This document shows positions 35,934-48,700 of a stretch of DNA of 64,000 nucleotides, piece by piece (position 1 is the first letter of the stretch; each line of letters begins with the position of its first letter). Made by a program: the position numbers and the translations under genes. The DNA comes from Auanema rhodensis. Its lineage: Eukaryota > Nematoda > Chromadorea > Rhabditida > Rhabditidae. The stretch is from the NCBI GenBank assembly GCA_964057225.1, contig OZ059897.1, positions 9,052,001 to 9,116,000 on the forward strand, read 5' to 3'. The notes beneath the pieces are model-generated. The model ran no database searches, was not told the origin of the DNA, and saw only the letters and a program-made list of their open reading frames with translations.

Positions 35934-36289
35934 CTATGCTTCCAAACAATGCATTCTAGAATATCCGTATCTGATTGATTCCGAAAAATTGACTTCTGGC
36001 CATATAATACCTCTTATGCCAATATGCTGCTTGAGCATATGCTCTTGGGAGAACAGAGACGAAACAGAATACTGATATCTGATGGACAACTAGAAGGGTT
36101 ATTTGACAACAATATATCAAATTTCAAAACAAAAAAAAAGTTTAAAAATAGATAGAAGGCACACACGTATGCGGATAGGACGGTAGCTGCACATTGGCTA
36201 AAGTCGTTAAAGGCAGTAAGGTAGCGAACCATACGGCTTGAATGAGCCGCATTGTTCAGCTTGTCTTGAAGAGTGAAAAAGGAAGACAT
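35934..36289 (-). CDS. Small spliced ORF immediately downstream of pde-4
   Basis: The ATG at 36289 follows an acceptor-like AAATTCAG whose AG ends at 36297, only 17 nt past the pde-4 stop codon. Proposed exons: 36167-36289 (41 codons, donor TAC|GTGTGT), 36011-36078 (donor GAG|GTATTAT) and 35934-35955 (TAG). They give 70 residues, with AATAAA 48 nt after the stop. The protein starts MSSFFTLQDKLNNAAHSS and has one hydrophobic segment (ISVFCFVSVLPRAYAQAAYW), suggesting a small membrane protein. The second exon's acceptor is ambiguous: TTCTAG, 11 nt upstream, would change the frame. I do not recognise a family. It could be the downstream cistron of a pde-4 operon or an alternative 3' end. Confidence 0.5.
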
Positions 36290-36314
36290 CGACGCCCTGA
36301 ATTTATCTCAGCTC

Positions 36315-37911
36315 TCAAGATGCTGTTGATGTGGCGGTAGCAAGTATTTCTTCTTTTTTCGTTGGCTCGGTATGATTTTCTTCCAGTGGATCACGTGCTG
36401 TGAGTGGTTCTTCAGGAATTCGGGACTGATACCATTCCCTATTCTCTTCCAATTGATCCAAAATATTTTGAGCATCTGGATATACAAGATCTGCCCATGT
36501 CTCATACAAAGGATGAACGATGTAGTCGATGAATCCAACCTGCAAACACAAGGCCATGTTATTAATGAGAAAACATGTTTTCATAGAATTACCTGTGACT
36601 TTTCGATCGTAACATTTCCTCGATCACACATAGGTGATACTTCTAATCCATGTTCTTTTTCCTTATCACCTTGCCTCCAATATTCTTCCAAAATTCTCAT
36701 ATTCCATTGACGGTAAAGTTCAATTGGCTTTGTTGGGTTAGAAAGATCAGCCAAATGAATCATGGATTGAAGAACCTTGAAGGAAATATGTATGAGAACA
36801 CTATGAACATCAACTGATTATACTTGAATCTTATCGTTATATTTGTCAAGTACAATGACATTATTTCCTGCAACCTTCTTGGCTTCAACCATTGTCTTCA
36901 AATCAGCTAGAAGTGACATATGTTTGGACATATCAGTTGCCAAAACCTGCAAATATTCGAATAAATACAAGACAAATTTAAATTGAATTGGAAATAATAG
37001 GCTAGAAAGAAAAGTTTTTTTTAAGCTTAACTAAGGACATGATCAAAGCATGACATCATGAAATTTTCAATTGTTTTCGCTGTTGTGGAAAAGCTTGCAT
37101 ATGTTTCAAGGATATATCTTTCTAATTTATTATAATATCTCGATTATTCATACAGTTGCTGCTGCAGCTCGATAGGACGATCACCATTCATTATCAATCT
37201 GTGTGTGCTGATACGAATGATTACAGAACGGGTCGTCGTTCGACATCTAATGCTGTGACTGATGGCTTCCGGCGGAAACCGGGCCCTGTGTCGCTATCGA
37301 TGTCGCCAATCCGCAGTGTCGGCTAATACCGACGCCGTCAACGACTTTTACGATAACGACGTAATGAGAAGTCTTTCAATGATCTTATTCTTCCTCAACA
37401 TACACAAATCATCATCAATGTTGATCAAGACAGCTATTTGTGAAGGAGATCAAGCTGAGGCTGATTCATATAGTTAATACAAAGATCAACCAGAAGCTTG
37501 AATGGAACTGAGCGGTCACCTCAAACACGGATTGCGCAACAATCACGTTTTCAGAATGTTGCAAGTGTTGAACCGGAAACAAGTTCAACCTTTGACCATC
37601 TAGAGTAAAAATTGAAATAGTTGACACCATGAACTATTGGAATAAAATATATAGATAAACAAAGCTTATCTATATATTATAGTAAACTTTTCAATCACTT
37701 TGCTCAAAATAATCGTTGAAAATGGGAAAATGACTGTGGGACCACCCAAAGATATGTCATCTTAGCTGTTAATCTGCTAAATATGCTGTCAAAAAAAGAA
37801 TGATAAACGATCTATCTTAATCAACCATTTTCCTTTCTTTCTTTATAGGTAAAAACTAAACGAATTGAAATAAGGGACACGCATTACGAAGTATTTTAAC
37901 ATGGGTGAAAG

Positions 37912-37948
<37 letters not shown>

Positions 37949-40773
37949 GGCGGAAGGAAGACAGAAATGCAATGAAGTGGAAAAAACACAAATGCAACCG
38001 TTCTCTGTGCACGTAGTTTTTAAAATAAAAATTATGTGAGCGCGAAGTTGATGTAGTGATTTGGCTCAACGAATACTGTGCTTCTCAAGATGTTTTCTAA
38101 TTAATTGCTAAAACTATGCAGTTTCCGATAATTCTTAAAAGAAGAAATGAAAAAGAAGAAGAAGGAAGTAAGAAAAGTAAATTATATGCATAATTCTAAA
38201 GAATTCGATTTTAATAGATGATTACGAGAGAAAGTAATACAAGGTAACGAGGTTTACTACAATAACTTTTCCTTTTTCAGTTTAATGATGCAATGAAATT
38301 TGATAGTTTAGGGGGCTCTATTCCCTTATAATAAAATGAAATTTAAAAAATAATAGAAATATAAAGTAAAATTGGTTTGAATGAAAGTAAAAAGCCGGTT
38401 ATTAGTTGCTTATTGTATTTATGATTTTTTAAAAATATCATGTTGACTTTCGATTTTCTAAAAAAAACTGTTTGAACAGGTCTTTCAAAAAGACAACGAG
38501 GTAGATGATACTGTTAAGAAAGTAGATAGATAGTATAAAGTTTTAAGAGGTAGAAAGAAAAAATGAAATATAGAGATAGAGAGATAGAGAGAGATTCAAA
38601 TTAAAATTGACATCTAGTTTGCTTTCTTTGATTAACAGATACACACACACACACACATACACATAAGGAAAAATGATGGAAAAGGTAGAAAGATAGACAA
38701 CGTGAAATGAAAAAAATTTAGAAAAGAAAGTTCAAAATAATGAGAAGAGAGACAACTTTCTGTTTTTTAGAAATCTAGCGCACAAGTCCGCAGGAAATCG
38801 ACCTTAGTGTAGATTGTTCCAACGAAAAAAATATATTTAAAACACTTAAAAAAAAGAAGATAACACTAGGAATATTATAGGAAATTGGATGAAAAGAAAG
38901 AAAAAAACAGAATACTAAATGAACATACCATATCAATGACTATTTTTCTGAATTGAAGGCGTTGTTTTCGGCTTAAGCTCGTGAGGAAATCACAATTAGA
39001 ATCTTGAAGAAGCTTGAAAGCTACAGCTAGATGATGTTGTTCCAAAACACTCTCGTCATTGTACATGATAGCTAGTTCATTATCTGTAATACAAATGATG
39101 TATGAAATGAAAATAAAAGTTTAAAATGTACTTGAGTTAATAAGATATTGATTGGTAAATCCAGGATGATCAACATCGTGAATAGCTCCAGCGAAAATTG
39201 CTGCCATTACTTCAAGATCTGAGAAAACCTCCTAAACATACAGAAAGATTAGTATGATTGCAAAGCTTAAAGCATTGTTACCGTTAACACTGGAGATGTT
39301 AAGAGAACATGCATAGACTGTGTGACATCAGCAGCATGTATGTGGTTGTGATAGGGATTACTACGGTAATGGTGTTCCAAATTCAGAAGATAAGTTACAA
39401 GAGTTGATGATGGAATTTCAAATGTCTTGATTAATCCTCTTTCTTTGAATAATGTATATGTTACAGCTGTTAAGGCATGATTCTTAGATAATTCGTCTAT
39501 TTTGAATACGTCAGGTCCCCAATCGTTAATCTGAAAAGCAATAACACATAGGTTTGATCATATTATCGCGAAAGCGCGATGCTGTTTCTTACACGTTGCA
39601 TATAGACAGCAATTTCCTTTGCACACGTAACACCATATTCGGGTAAGTTACCCTCATGTGAGTGAGCACGAAGCTTTCTAACTCCAGAAATACGGTTCAT
39701 AGCTGCTGTTTGAGCCTTCTTCAGAAGGCCCATAGGTAGTTGAGGTGATGATGTTGACGGTCCCTGCAAATGCATTATATTCTTTCGTAGATATTACTAT
39801 TCATTTATGATTCTTGAAGAGATGTATGTATTTGCTGTCAGAGTTTCGTGAATAATGACTGCTTGTCCAGCAATTGCGACACGTACTCGTGACCTTAGAA
39901 GGGTGAATGCCTTGAAAGCTTTTCCACGTGAGATGCCACGCGAAAACTTAGTGCTAAGCCTGACGTCAAAGGCATGCGTAGAAGAGCTTTAAATGCCAAA
40001 AAGAAGAATATCGGATGTCCTTCTTCTTTCACTGCCCACTATTTGACTTAAATGAGTGTATTCTCTCAAAACTTCATATTACTTATATCATCTCAAAGAG
40101 ATTTTTTGTCATATTTCCCACCCACCCTCGCCAGTGTCAATCTAATCTCTCTCTTTTTCTCTCTCTCGCTCTCTTTTTCCATTTGAATGGCGAAAATTGT
40201 TTTTTGTCTTTCGTATGTTATAAGGTAAACCTTTAAACTGAGCCATAAATTGGATTTTTTTTCTCAAATGGAATCTTTGGTTTTCTCTCTATTTTCCTTC
40301 AAAAGACTGGAAATTATTTTTCTTCTCGCTTGACTGTGCTGTTTTATATGTTTTTTGTCTCCACCGATATTCAGCATGAGCATAGTCGTTGATCATCGAT
40401 GCTTGCTGACCATGATCCAACTAAACGCCATCAAACTGAGAAGAGAAACAACCCAATACGCTGCTCGTAACATAAACACTCACGAGAACGAGTAATGATG
40501 ATGCAATAAAGAGAGGAATCAGACAATCAAAGAGTTCTTAAAGAGAGAATTTTAAAGTAGATAGAGAGGAAAGAGAAAGAGAATGAAGAACATTGAGATA
40601 GTGAGAACAAAGAAACATTAAGGTTATAGTTTTTATGAAACAACCGAGTAACGGAAATGAACAAGGGCATTATCATCATTCTAACAAGCTTGCTTCATTG
40701 CTTGCTTGCATCTTATATAAACAAAAACCTTTTTTTTTCTTTCTCAGAATGAAATGCTTTATAAGGTTTTCAT

Positions 40774-40822
<49 letters not shown>

Positions 40823-43800
40823 TAGAGGGTGGAGTAATATTTTCTTTTTTCTCTCATCTTCCTCTGTTTTTTTTCTCTTGTTTTTAGCTTCTCTTACATT
40901 TTTTCAAAATGTTTGTTTGCACATACCGTTTGACACTCCCTAATTGAAAAGTTTTTTTTTCTTTTCTGGATCACGTGTGATTTTTTTATTCATATAACAT
41001 GCTAGAATTACACTCTTTTTTACGATGTTTTGATTCTTAAAAAGAGAGCAGAAAAAAGGTTTTGATGAGGTTGAACTGATGTCATCCAGTTCACACGAAT
41101 GATGATACTCTTCTTCTCTTCTTTCTCATCAAATGTAAAGTTCACAAAAAATGCTTATTTTATGACTTTTTAGCGATAGGCAAGACAAAGAAGAATCAGG
41201 AGATAGTGAAATACGAGGCTAAGATGATTCAAAGATGAGAAAAAGTTTTTTTTTCCAAAAAAAAAAACATCAGAGAGTCACAAACTTACATTAACTTCTC
41301 CAGGTACTTCTATTTCAATAGCTCCGTCATCCTCATCCTTATCCATATAAGTTGTAATAAGAAATTTGGAAACCTGAAACGTAGATACATAAATAGATCA
41401 GAATAACGATGTGAATGGCAGATGACGTGGTTGTAGACACGACATCCTCGTCAACAATGACAAGCAAAGAGATAATGGCTAGGTAACATACCTGAGTACC
41501 CGATTTCGAAGATTCAGCGAAATGACTGAGTTCTTTATTGAGCATTTTTCGGAACTGAAAATTATTATAATGATTATAGCTATATGATATAGTTAGTGTT
41601 TTATATATAATATGTTGTTTGTTTTGAACCTTTATATCTGCACAAATCACCTTCTTTTGCTTAGCTATATAACGCATTATGATTCTGTTATATAGTTCTA
41701 ACGGCTTCTGACGGCAGCGATGAGCTTGTCGTCGGTAATGTGGTCTAATAACGTCTTCAATTTTTTTTTTACTCAAATTACTACGATTCAGTAAAATAAC
41801 AGAGATTGTCAGAACAAAGGCCTGATAAAGATAAGAACGATCAGTGAAAATCTACGCAAACGCTAACGCAATAACGTAATTATTGGAGCGCAGAAACATA
41901 TGATAAAATGGAAATAGTCCGGAAAATGGAACGCCAACCTCATGAGACGGATGAAAAATTGTGGTTGAAAGGGCTGTCATCTGGAGATGTGTGAGGACGA
42001 TGACGATGAGATGGTGGCAGGTTGAGCAGTTTAATGAAGACGATCACTAGACAAGTGGTGAAGATGGAATTCAACAAGAATTCAAAGAACAGATAATGGT
42101 ACAAGAAAAGGATTTGTAGAAAAGTGGGAGGAGTAAAGACTGAAGAGAGACTAAAGAAGTCTGAATGACATCCAGATTGCTCATGAAGAAAGAGAGAAAA
42201 AGGAAAATGAAGAGTGATAGAGAGAGGAAGAGAGAGGGAGAGAAAGAGAGAGAGAGAGAAAGAGTACGCGAAGTTTCGAAGATAATTTGACGGAAAAAGG
42301 ATGGAAAAAAACGAAAAATGGTATTAGAAGGATGTGACCGAAGATGTTGTAGTCGCTATAGGAGAACAAGGAATTAAGTATCGGAACGTTGACACAGCTT
42401 TTGAAGTTTCAATAAGCCGATCATGGATTATACAACGTCTTCAGCAACGGTTTGGCGAGTTTTACAGAGGATTTTCCGGAACACATTATTGGAAATTAGA
42501 AAGAAAATGGTTAGTTTGTCGTTTGAAGACTATTAGAAGGCCGAAGGATTTGTGATGAATGTTTCAAATTACATGATGAAAGTAGGATATATCAAGTATT
42601 CAGATGCAAAAGAATTAAATAAATGGAAAAAGAAGAAAAGAGAATATAAGCATTGAGAGAAAGAGAGAAAGAGCTACATGAATGAATGCATATAGAATAA
42701 GAATAAATAAAAAAAAAATAAAAAGTTTCAAATGTATTAAAAACAAATAAAAAGAATGAAATAAGAAAGAATAGCAGTAGCAAGAAATGAATAATAGATT
42801 CTTATTTGGAAGTGTTTTGATTGGACGATCAGCTTGTTCTCTCTCTTTCTCTCTCTTGGATATAAAATGTTAAATCTTGCAAAATCTCTGTTGACTGTAC
42901 GATGACGAGAGAAATGATCTGGGCGGCCGGAAGTCAGTGATGTGAAAATGATGGGATGGGAAAGAGGGAGGAGCGGACGTTGATGTCGTCGTCGATGTCG
43001 ATGACGGTGTTGACGGTGCGCTGACGACAACGGCAAGAATGGAAAGAAGAGTTGATGCCATAGGAGAGTAGGGGCGGGCCGTATGTAGTGATGATGGCAT
43101 GTGTCTGTGTTACTTAATACATAAGATCGACATCATCCCAAATAAGGCAGAAGCATGGGGATAGGTGGATATACAGGGAGTTGGAGAGATCGGATGGAGA
43201 GAGGGAGCTGCAGATAGAGATAGAGATAGAGAGAGAGAGCGCGCATGAAAAGGGGAGAGAGAAAGAGAGAGTAGAGAGAAAAGATGCAAATGCAATGTGT
43301 GTTCCAGAAAACTTTCAAATTATGAAACCGTGACGATATATGCGGATATTCAAAGACTTAGATATAACAATAGTTGGAGGAAATGATGCATTTGATAGAC
43401 GTAGAAAGATAGAAAACGAGGTAGGAGATAGAAAGATTCTGGTTATGGAAATCAGCTGAACATATAGCTTGAATAAGATTGGCTATTGGGTAGTTATCAG
43501 CTGTCGAAAGATTGTCGGAGCAGATAATGGACAAGGAATAAGATGATAACGAATGATAACTAAGGACCTTTTTGTAAATGGACTTCATAAAAGGTGATGT
43601 AACGAGAACGGAAAGCTATGATCGCCGACAGAAAAATAGCTTCCGGTCGTTCAACCGCAGTCATCGTTGTTGTTGTTGTTGATGATGATATAGTAGATGT
43701 CTGATTAGATTAAAACAATTGTCGTCATGGTTCTCGTCCGTCGAATGTATCGCCTGATGCTATAGGTCGTAAGAAGATGTCTCCTGATAATGCAGATGAC

Positions 43801-45628
43801 TCTGCTATAACCACAACGAAAGACGAGACGGACGATGATGCAAGCTGAGATGACAAGAAGAAACATGTCATCATGTCCACGCAGATGAGTGTGGGCTGAG
43901 CCAAGCATCATGAACACATCATACCAGAATGGCACGATCACCGAGATGAGATGATGAGGATGAGAAAAAAAATTACAAAAATTGTATAAAAACGTGATTG
44001 GCAGCAGAAGGGCGAAGCTTTAGGAGGGAAGAAGCGGCCACATGGATCTTAGATTATCGTACGTCATCCAGCTGGGTGACCTCAGCCATCATCTGATCAT
44101 CGGCTGTTCATCAAATCTTTTGTTGTTTTATGAACGTGAAAGAAAAAAGCACCAGGGAATTGAAAAGATGATTGACTGGATGTGCATAATGGAAGCCCAG
44201 TGCATGTGTCGTTCAACTAAAAATAAAGCTTTATCCGCTGTTTTGAGCATATTTCCATCAGTTATACCAGTAGTCATCAATGAACGTTCAACTCCTTGGT
44301 CTTTCTGATGAGCGTTCTGATCGAGTAAACATGTGGTCAGCTTGTTTAACGGAACGTTCATAATTCGATAATTCAAAGCCGGATAAGTTCTATGTTTTTA
44401 GCAACATTGAAGATTTGGTGAGAAACATGATTTAGAGAGCAAAAACAGCAAAACACTTTCTGTGAACTAAGACAAAGCTGTGTATTGTAGAAACCGTGTC
44501 TCTCTTGCGGTTTCTGATTCCGACGTCAAAAGTCGGCCATGGTGGTGTCGAGGGTTTTCCATCGAAAAACGAAGAGGAAGGAAAGAAAAATAAAAGAAAA
44601 GGGACACTCTCGACGTCTCTTTGTCTGCTATGACATTTTAACGTTGAATCGTTCTTCGATTCGTTCACGAAATCCTTTATAATGAGAAGAAATAGAGATG
44701 AAAGAGCAGGTAAACTTCAGAGAATACGAGAAGAACTAATGAATACGAGAGATGGAGATAAACACTTGGAAAGGTAGGCTTTCGATAGGGAATTGAAATG
44801 TTTGATAACGACGACAACCACACAGATGTTCATCCATCTGAAGCACATCTTAGGTGAACATCTTAGTCCAAGCGACCGAATATGGTATCTAGATGTCTTG
44901 CTGTTATCGTCTTCGGTTGATCAGCAAAATGATTGCAAGAATGGTCAGAGAACGTGTACACCAATGGTTCTTGTGCAAAGTCGTTCAATCAACTGATAGG
45001 CTACATGGCATGGATGTGAGAGATGATGACGCTGATGGTGATGTCGCTGCTGGCAGCTAGTATTGACGTTAACACCTTAGGTTGCTAGTTGTAAGGTGCA
45101 AACCCGTGCGTTACCGGTTTGTCTGTTGGCAAAATTTCCGCTCGGAAGAGATAGGTTGTTTCGAGCAGATTCTGAAGATTAGACAGAACGTTGCCGTTCG
45201 TATGGTTGTGCAAGTTGTCGTCTTCATGTGATGTTATTACTGACAGAAAGGCAAAATTGGAAAAGCAATAGAGACTTTATAAAAACAGATCAGGACATTG
45301 GTTGATGACGGCTGTGGGGCATACAGGGGTTACTACCACGACAACGATCAGTAGCAGCTACATGACGGAAGGGGCTGGACAAGGTTGGAACGAGATAATG
45401 AGATCAGTTAAATGATCCATCAAAACCAACTTTGTCTGTATTAGCGCTTTAACGCTTCTAGTATTCCGACGAAGATGCTGCTGTCAAACGACGACGGAAC
45501 GAGGACGGACGGCATTTGTGTTGTTCATTTGACAACCGGAAGCCAATATAATATGGTTATCAGTTACCAGCCATGACGAGATCGTATGAAGTGATGACGG
45601 TACACATCAATGCTAAAGGGGTTAGCAG

Positions 45629-45702
<74 letters not shown>

Positions 45703-48700
45703 GATGATGTCGAAAATGCTACTGAACGAAATGATTTAAAGAAACAGTTCACACGGAAACTGTGAGTATCTGAACAGAATGATACTAGACTGAAGAGCTA
45801 TATGTTGCACTAAATCGAAGCCAAGCCCTCCTCCTATCGTGCTATATCTCTGAATATCGTAGATGATGGCTGGCTGAACGTCATGGATGAGAATCTATTG
45901 AAGGTTTTGAAAGAGACTGACTGTTTCATGAATGAATATCATGAAAAGGTCATATGAACGCTATGAGTACTTCTACAAGTAAAATCCCCTATGAAGAATG
46001 CATTATTACAGATCAATCTAGAATAACTGAATGATAATGATGGTAAATCGAGAATTTTCAAAAAAAAAAAAGTTTTTTTGACCATTTCAATCAAAAAGTA
46101 CAAATGATTTTGAAAGAATCTCGTACACATAAATCATTGTTTTCAATCTGCAGTTTTCATTTTTTGGAAAATAATTTTCGAAAAAGAAAGAAAAGAAAAC
46201 TTTTGAAGAAAAATGATACATGTATAAGATTTAAGGAAGTAATTCTTCTTTTCTTCATAATTATATATCGTTAGCCTCATCAAATTGACTAACAGTATAG
46301 GTTACAGACGAAAAAATCTCCTTTTCTTTGCTTATTGTCATCCATCCAAAAAAAAAAGTTACAAAAGAAAATCAGAAAATTTCCGGAAAGAAAATAAAAC
46401 AAAGAAAACTGAACGATAAAAGAGGAAATGATGTTCTTGATCATACTATCAGAGAACATATTGCCTAAAGATGTTCGATGTGCAGTTTTGAAAAGAATGA
46501 TTGATGAATATTTAATGGTATGAAATATGATGAAAAGAGCTTTTAAAAAATGAAAAAGGATCCTTCACTTTTCAAATAAACTATTGAAAGTTCTCTTTTT
46601 TTTTAATTTTTTTTTATTTTTTAGAAGAAAAATGAATAATAACAAGAAGTTGACACAAAAAAACAATCAACGAAATATTTAAAGATTAGGCTGAAAGCTC
46701 AAAAAAAGTTCTTTTTGTCAGATTAATGCTGTTATTTAATATGAAACTTGTTTGTAGTTTGGTGATTTGTGCAGATATTTGAGATCAAATATTTGAAAAT
46801 AATCAAAAACTACGAAGAAGAAGCCGTAAGAACGTACTTTGCTGGAAGCCATTTCTGACACAGAACGATGAGTTTGTATTGTTTCCAGCTGGTCCAGACA
46901 CCAATCTAATTCTTCTGAAAAGGAATAGAATCAAATTAGCTGCAAATAATATAAATATTTTATTATTATTTATCATATATTTTAATTAATTTTTATCTGA
47001 TAATTCTAATGATAATTAATGATATATTATAATATTTTTAGAAAAATTAAATTCTTAATAAGAATATGAAGATCGTATTTCAAATCAAAAAATTATAAAT
47101 ATCTTTCTCTTATTCTTGTGTATCTAAGATGTTTTTTGATTTTTCTTTCGTTGGTTTTTTGGTGTTTTTTTCTGTTGCACACAATGTAATGTGATGTTGC
47201 ATGTGGATTTGAAAATAAATGATATCATATAGTTAGTATATAATATTAAATATAACATATAAGTAACTGAATAAGTAAAGAATATTTACCTTCAGTTATT
47301 ATCACAAAAAGAAAAGAAAATATCAGTTTTGTGTATTAAATTACAAGAAAAAAAAGAAGATTATTATAAATAAAGTTATATAAATGAATAAGAATAATAA
47401 ATTATTCTATAAATAGATAACTACTATACATCACTTTATGTATATGTATATCTATTTATTTTATATTTAAGCTTTAAGAATTAATATCTAAATTTAGATC
47501 TAAAAAGGGATCACAAAATCATTTTAAAATCTTAAATTTAACATTTTTAAAAAAAAAATATAATAATGCTTATAGCATATATCATATATATTATAATTTA
47601 AGAATATTATATAGTATTTAGTAAAGAAACAGCTACATACACATACATACGTATCTATCTATCTATGTATTCTTAGTTGGTTATAAAGACATTTTTTCTA
47701 AGTTATTCAATGTCAAAATTGGATGAAGATATGGTTTTTGAACGAAAATTTCAATTTCCTTTTTTCTTCAATTTCTTTACTAATTTTTTGTCAGTTAAAT
47801 AGTCAATGGACATGAATTACTTATGATTTTACTATTAAATTGCACAATGTCTATCAATTAATAATTCTGACATGATGTTTTTTTTTAAATTATTCTATTT
47901 TCTATAGAATATTTCCTTTTCTTTTTTTTTTTAAATTATAAATCAAATTAATATAATCGATGACATAAAAGCAATACAGCCGTTATAATTTGTCTTTAAC
48001 ATCTATCGAATCACGTATCTCTTATTATAATTTAATTAATTTATATAATATAAAATTTAATATTTTTGAATGTATTTATATAAAATATTCCGAAGATCAT
48101 ACACATACTATGATTATATGTTTTTAAAACATTTGTAATTGAAAACTAGCTCATTGGTTTGTTCAAGTTTCACATGAGAATCTGAGTCAGACAACCGAAA
48201 CAGGAAACGGAGATTCGTGAGAAGTTTTTTTTTCCAAAAACGATATAGTACACGTAGTAATAAAGCGGAAATGAAATATCAAAAGAAAAGTTCACGTGAA
48301 AGGGCAAACTTACCTTTCACGTTAGCTTGCAACATCAAAGGTCACGTAATGATACATGTACTTTCACGTGTATTTGCAAAGAAAATATAATAACTAATGA
48401 TTTTAGGCGGGTAATGAAGTAAATTCAAACGGGTTTTTACAAACAAACTAGAAAAAATTGGTTAAAACTCACCTAAAGTTTCTTGAGCACAAGTGACAAC
48501 ATTGTCTGGTAATGAAGTATTATGTAGCGGCGGCCTCTTTGACGTGCGCGAAGCATGTCGACCCTCATCAGCATTCTGAATTAATTGATATAATATGATT
48601 ATTGAAAATCTAACCTATAAAGAGTTCAAGAAAACAAAGAGCAAAAGGTTGCTATTGCTTATTTGATTCCCTCATTTACTTTTACATCATTTCTTTCTTA

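Noticed and set aside
44042-44308. 88-codon ATG ORF on the plus strand
   Set aside because: No recognisable domain, lies in an intron of an opposite-strand gene, and its length is expected by chance in this GC-richer block.
45564-45752. Ser-Leu repeat minus-strand ORF
   Set aside because: Product of the (GA)n run at 45633-45701.
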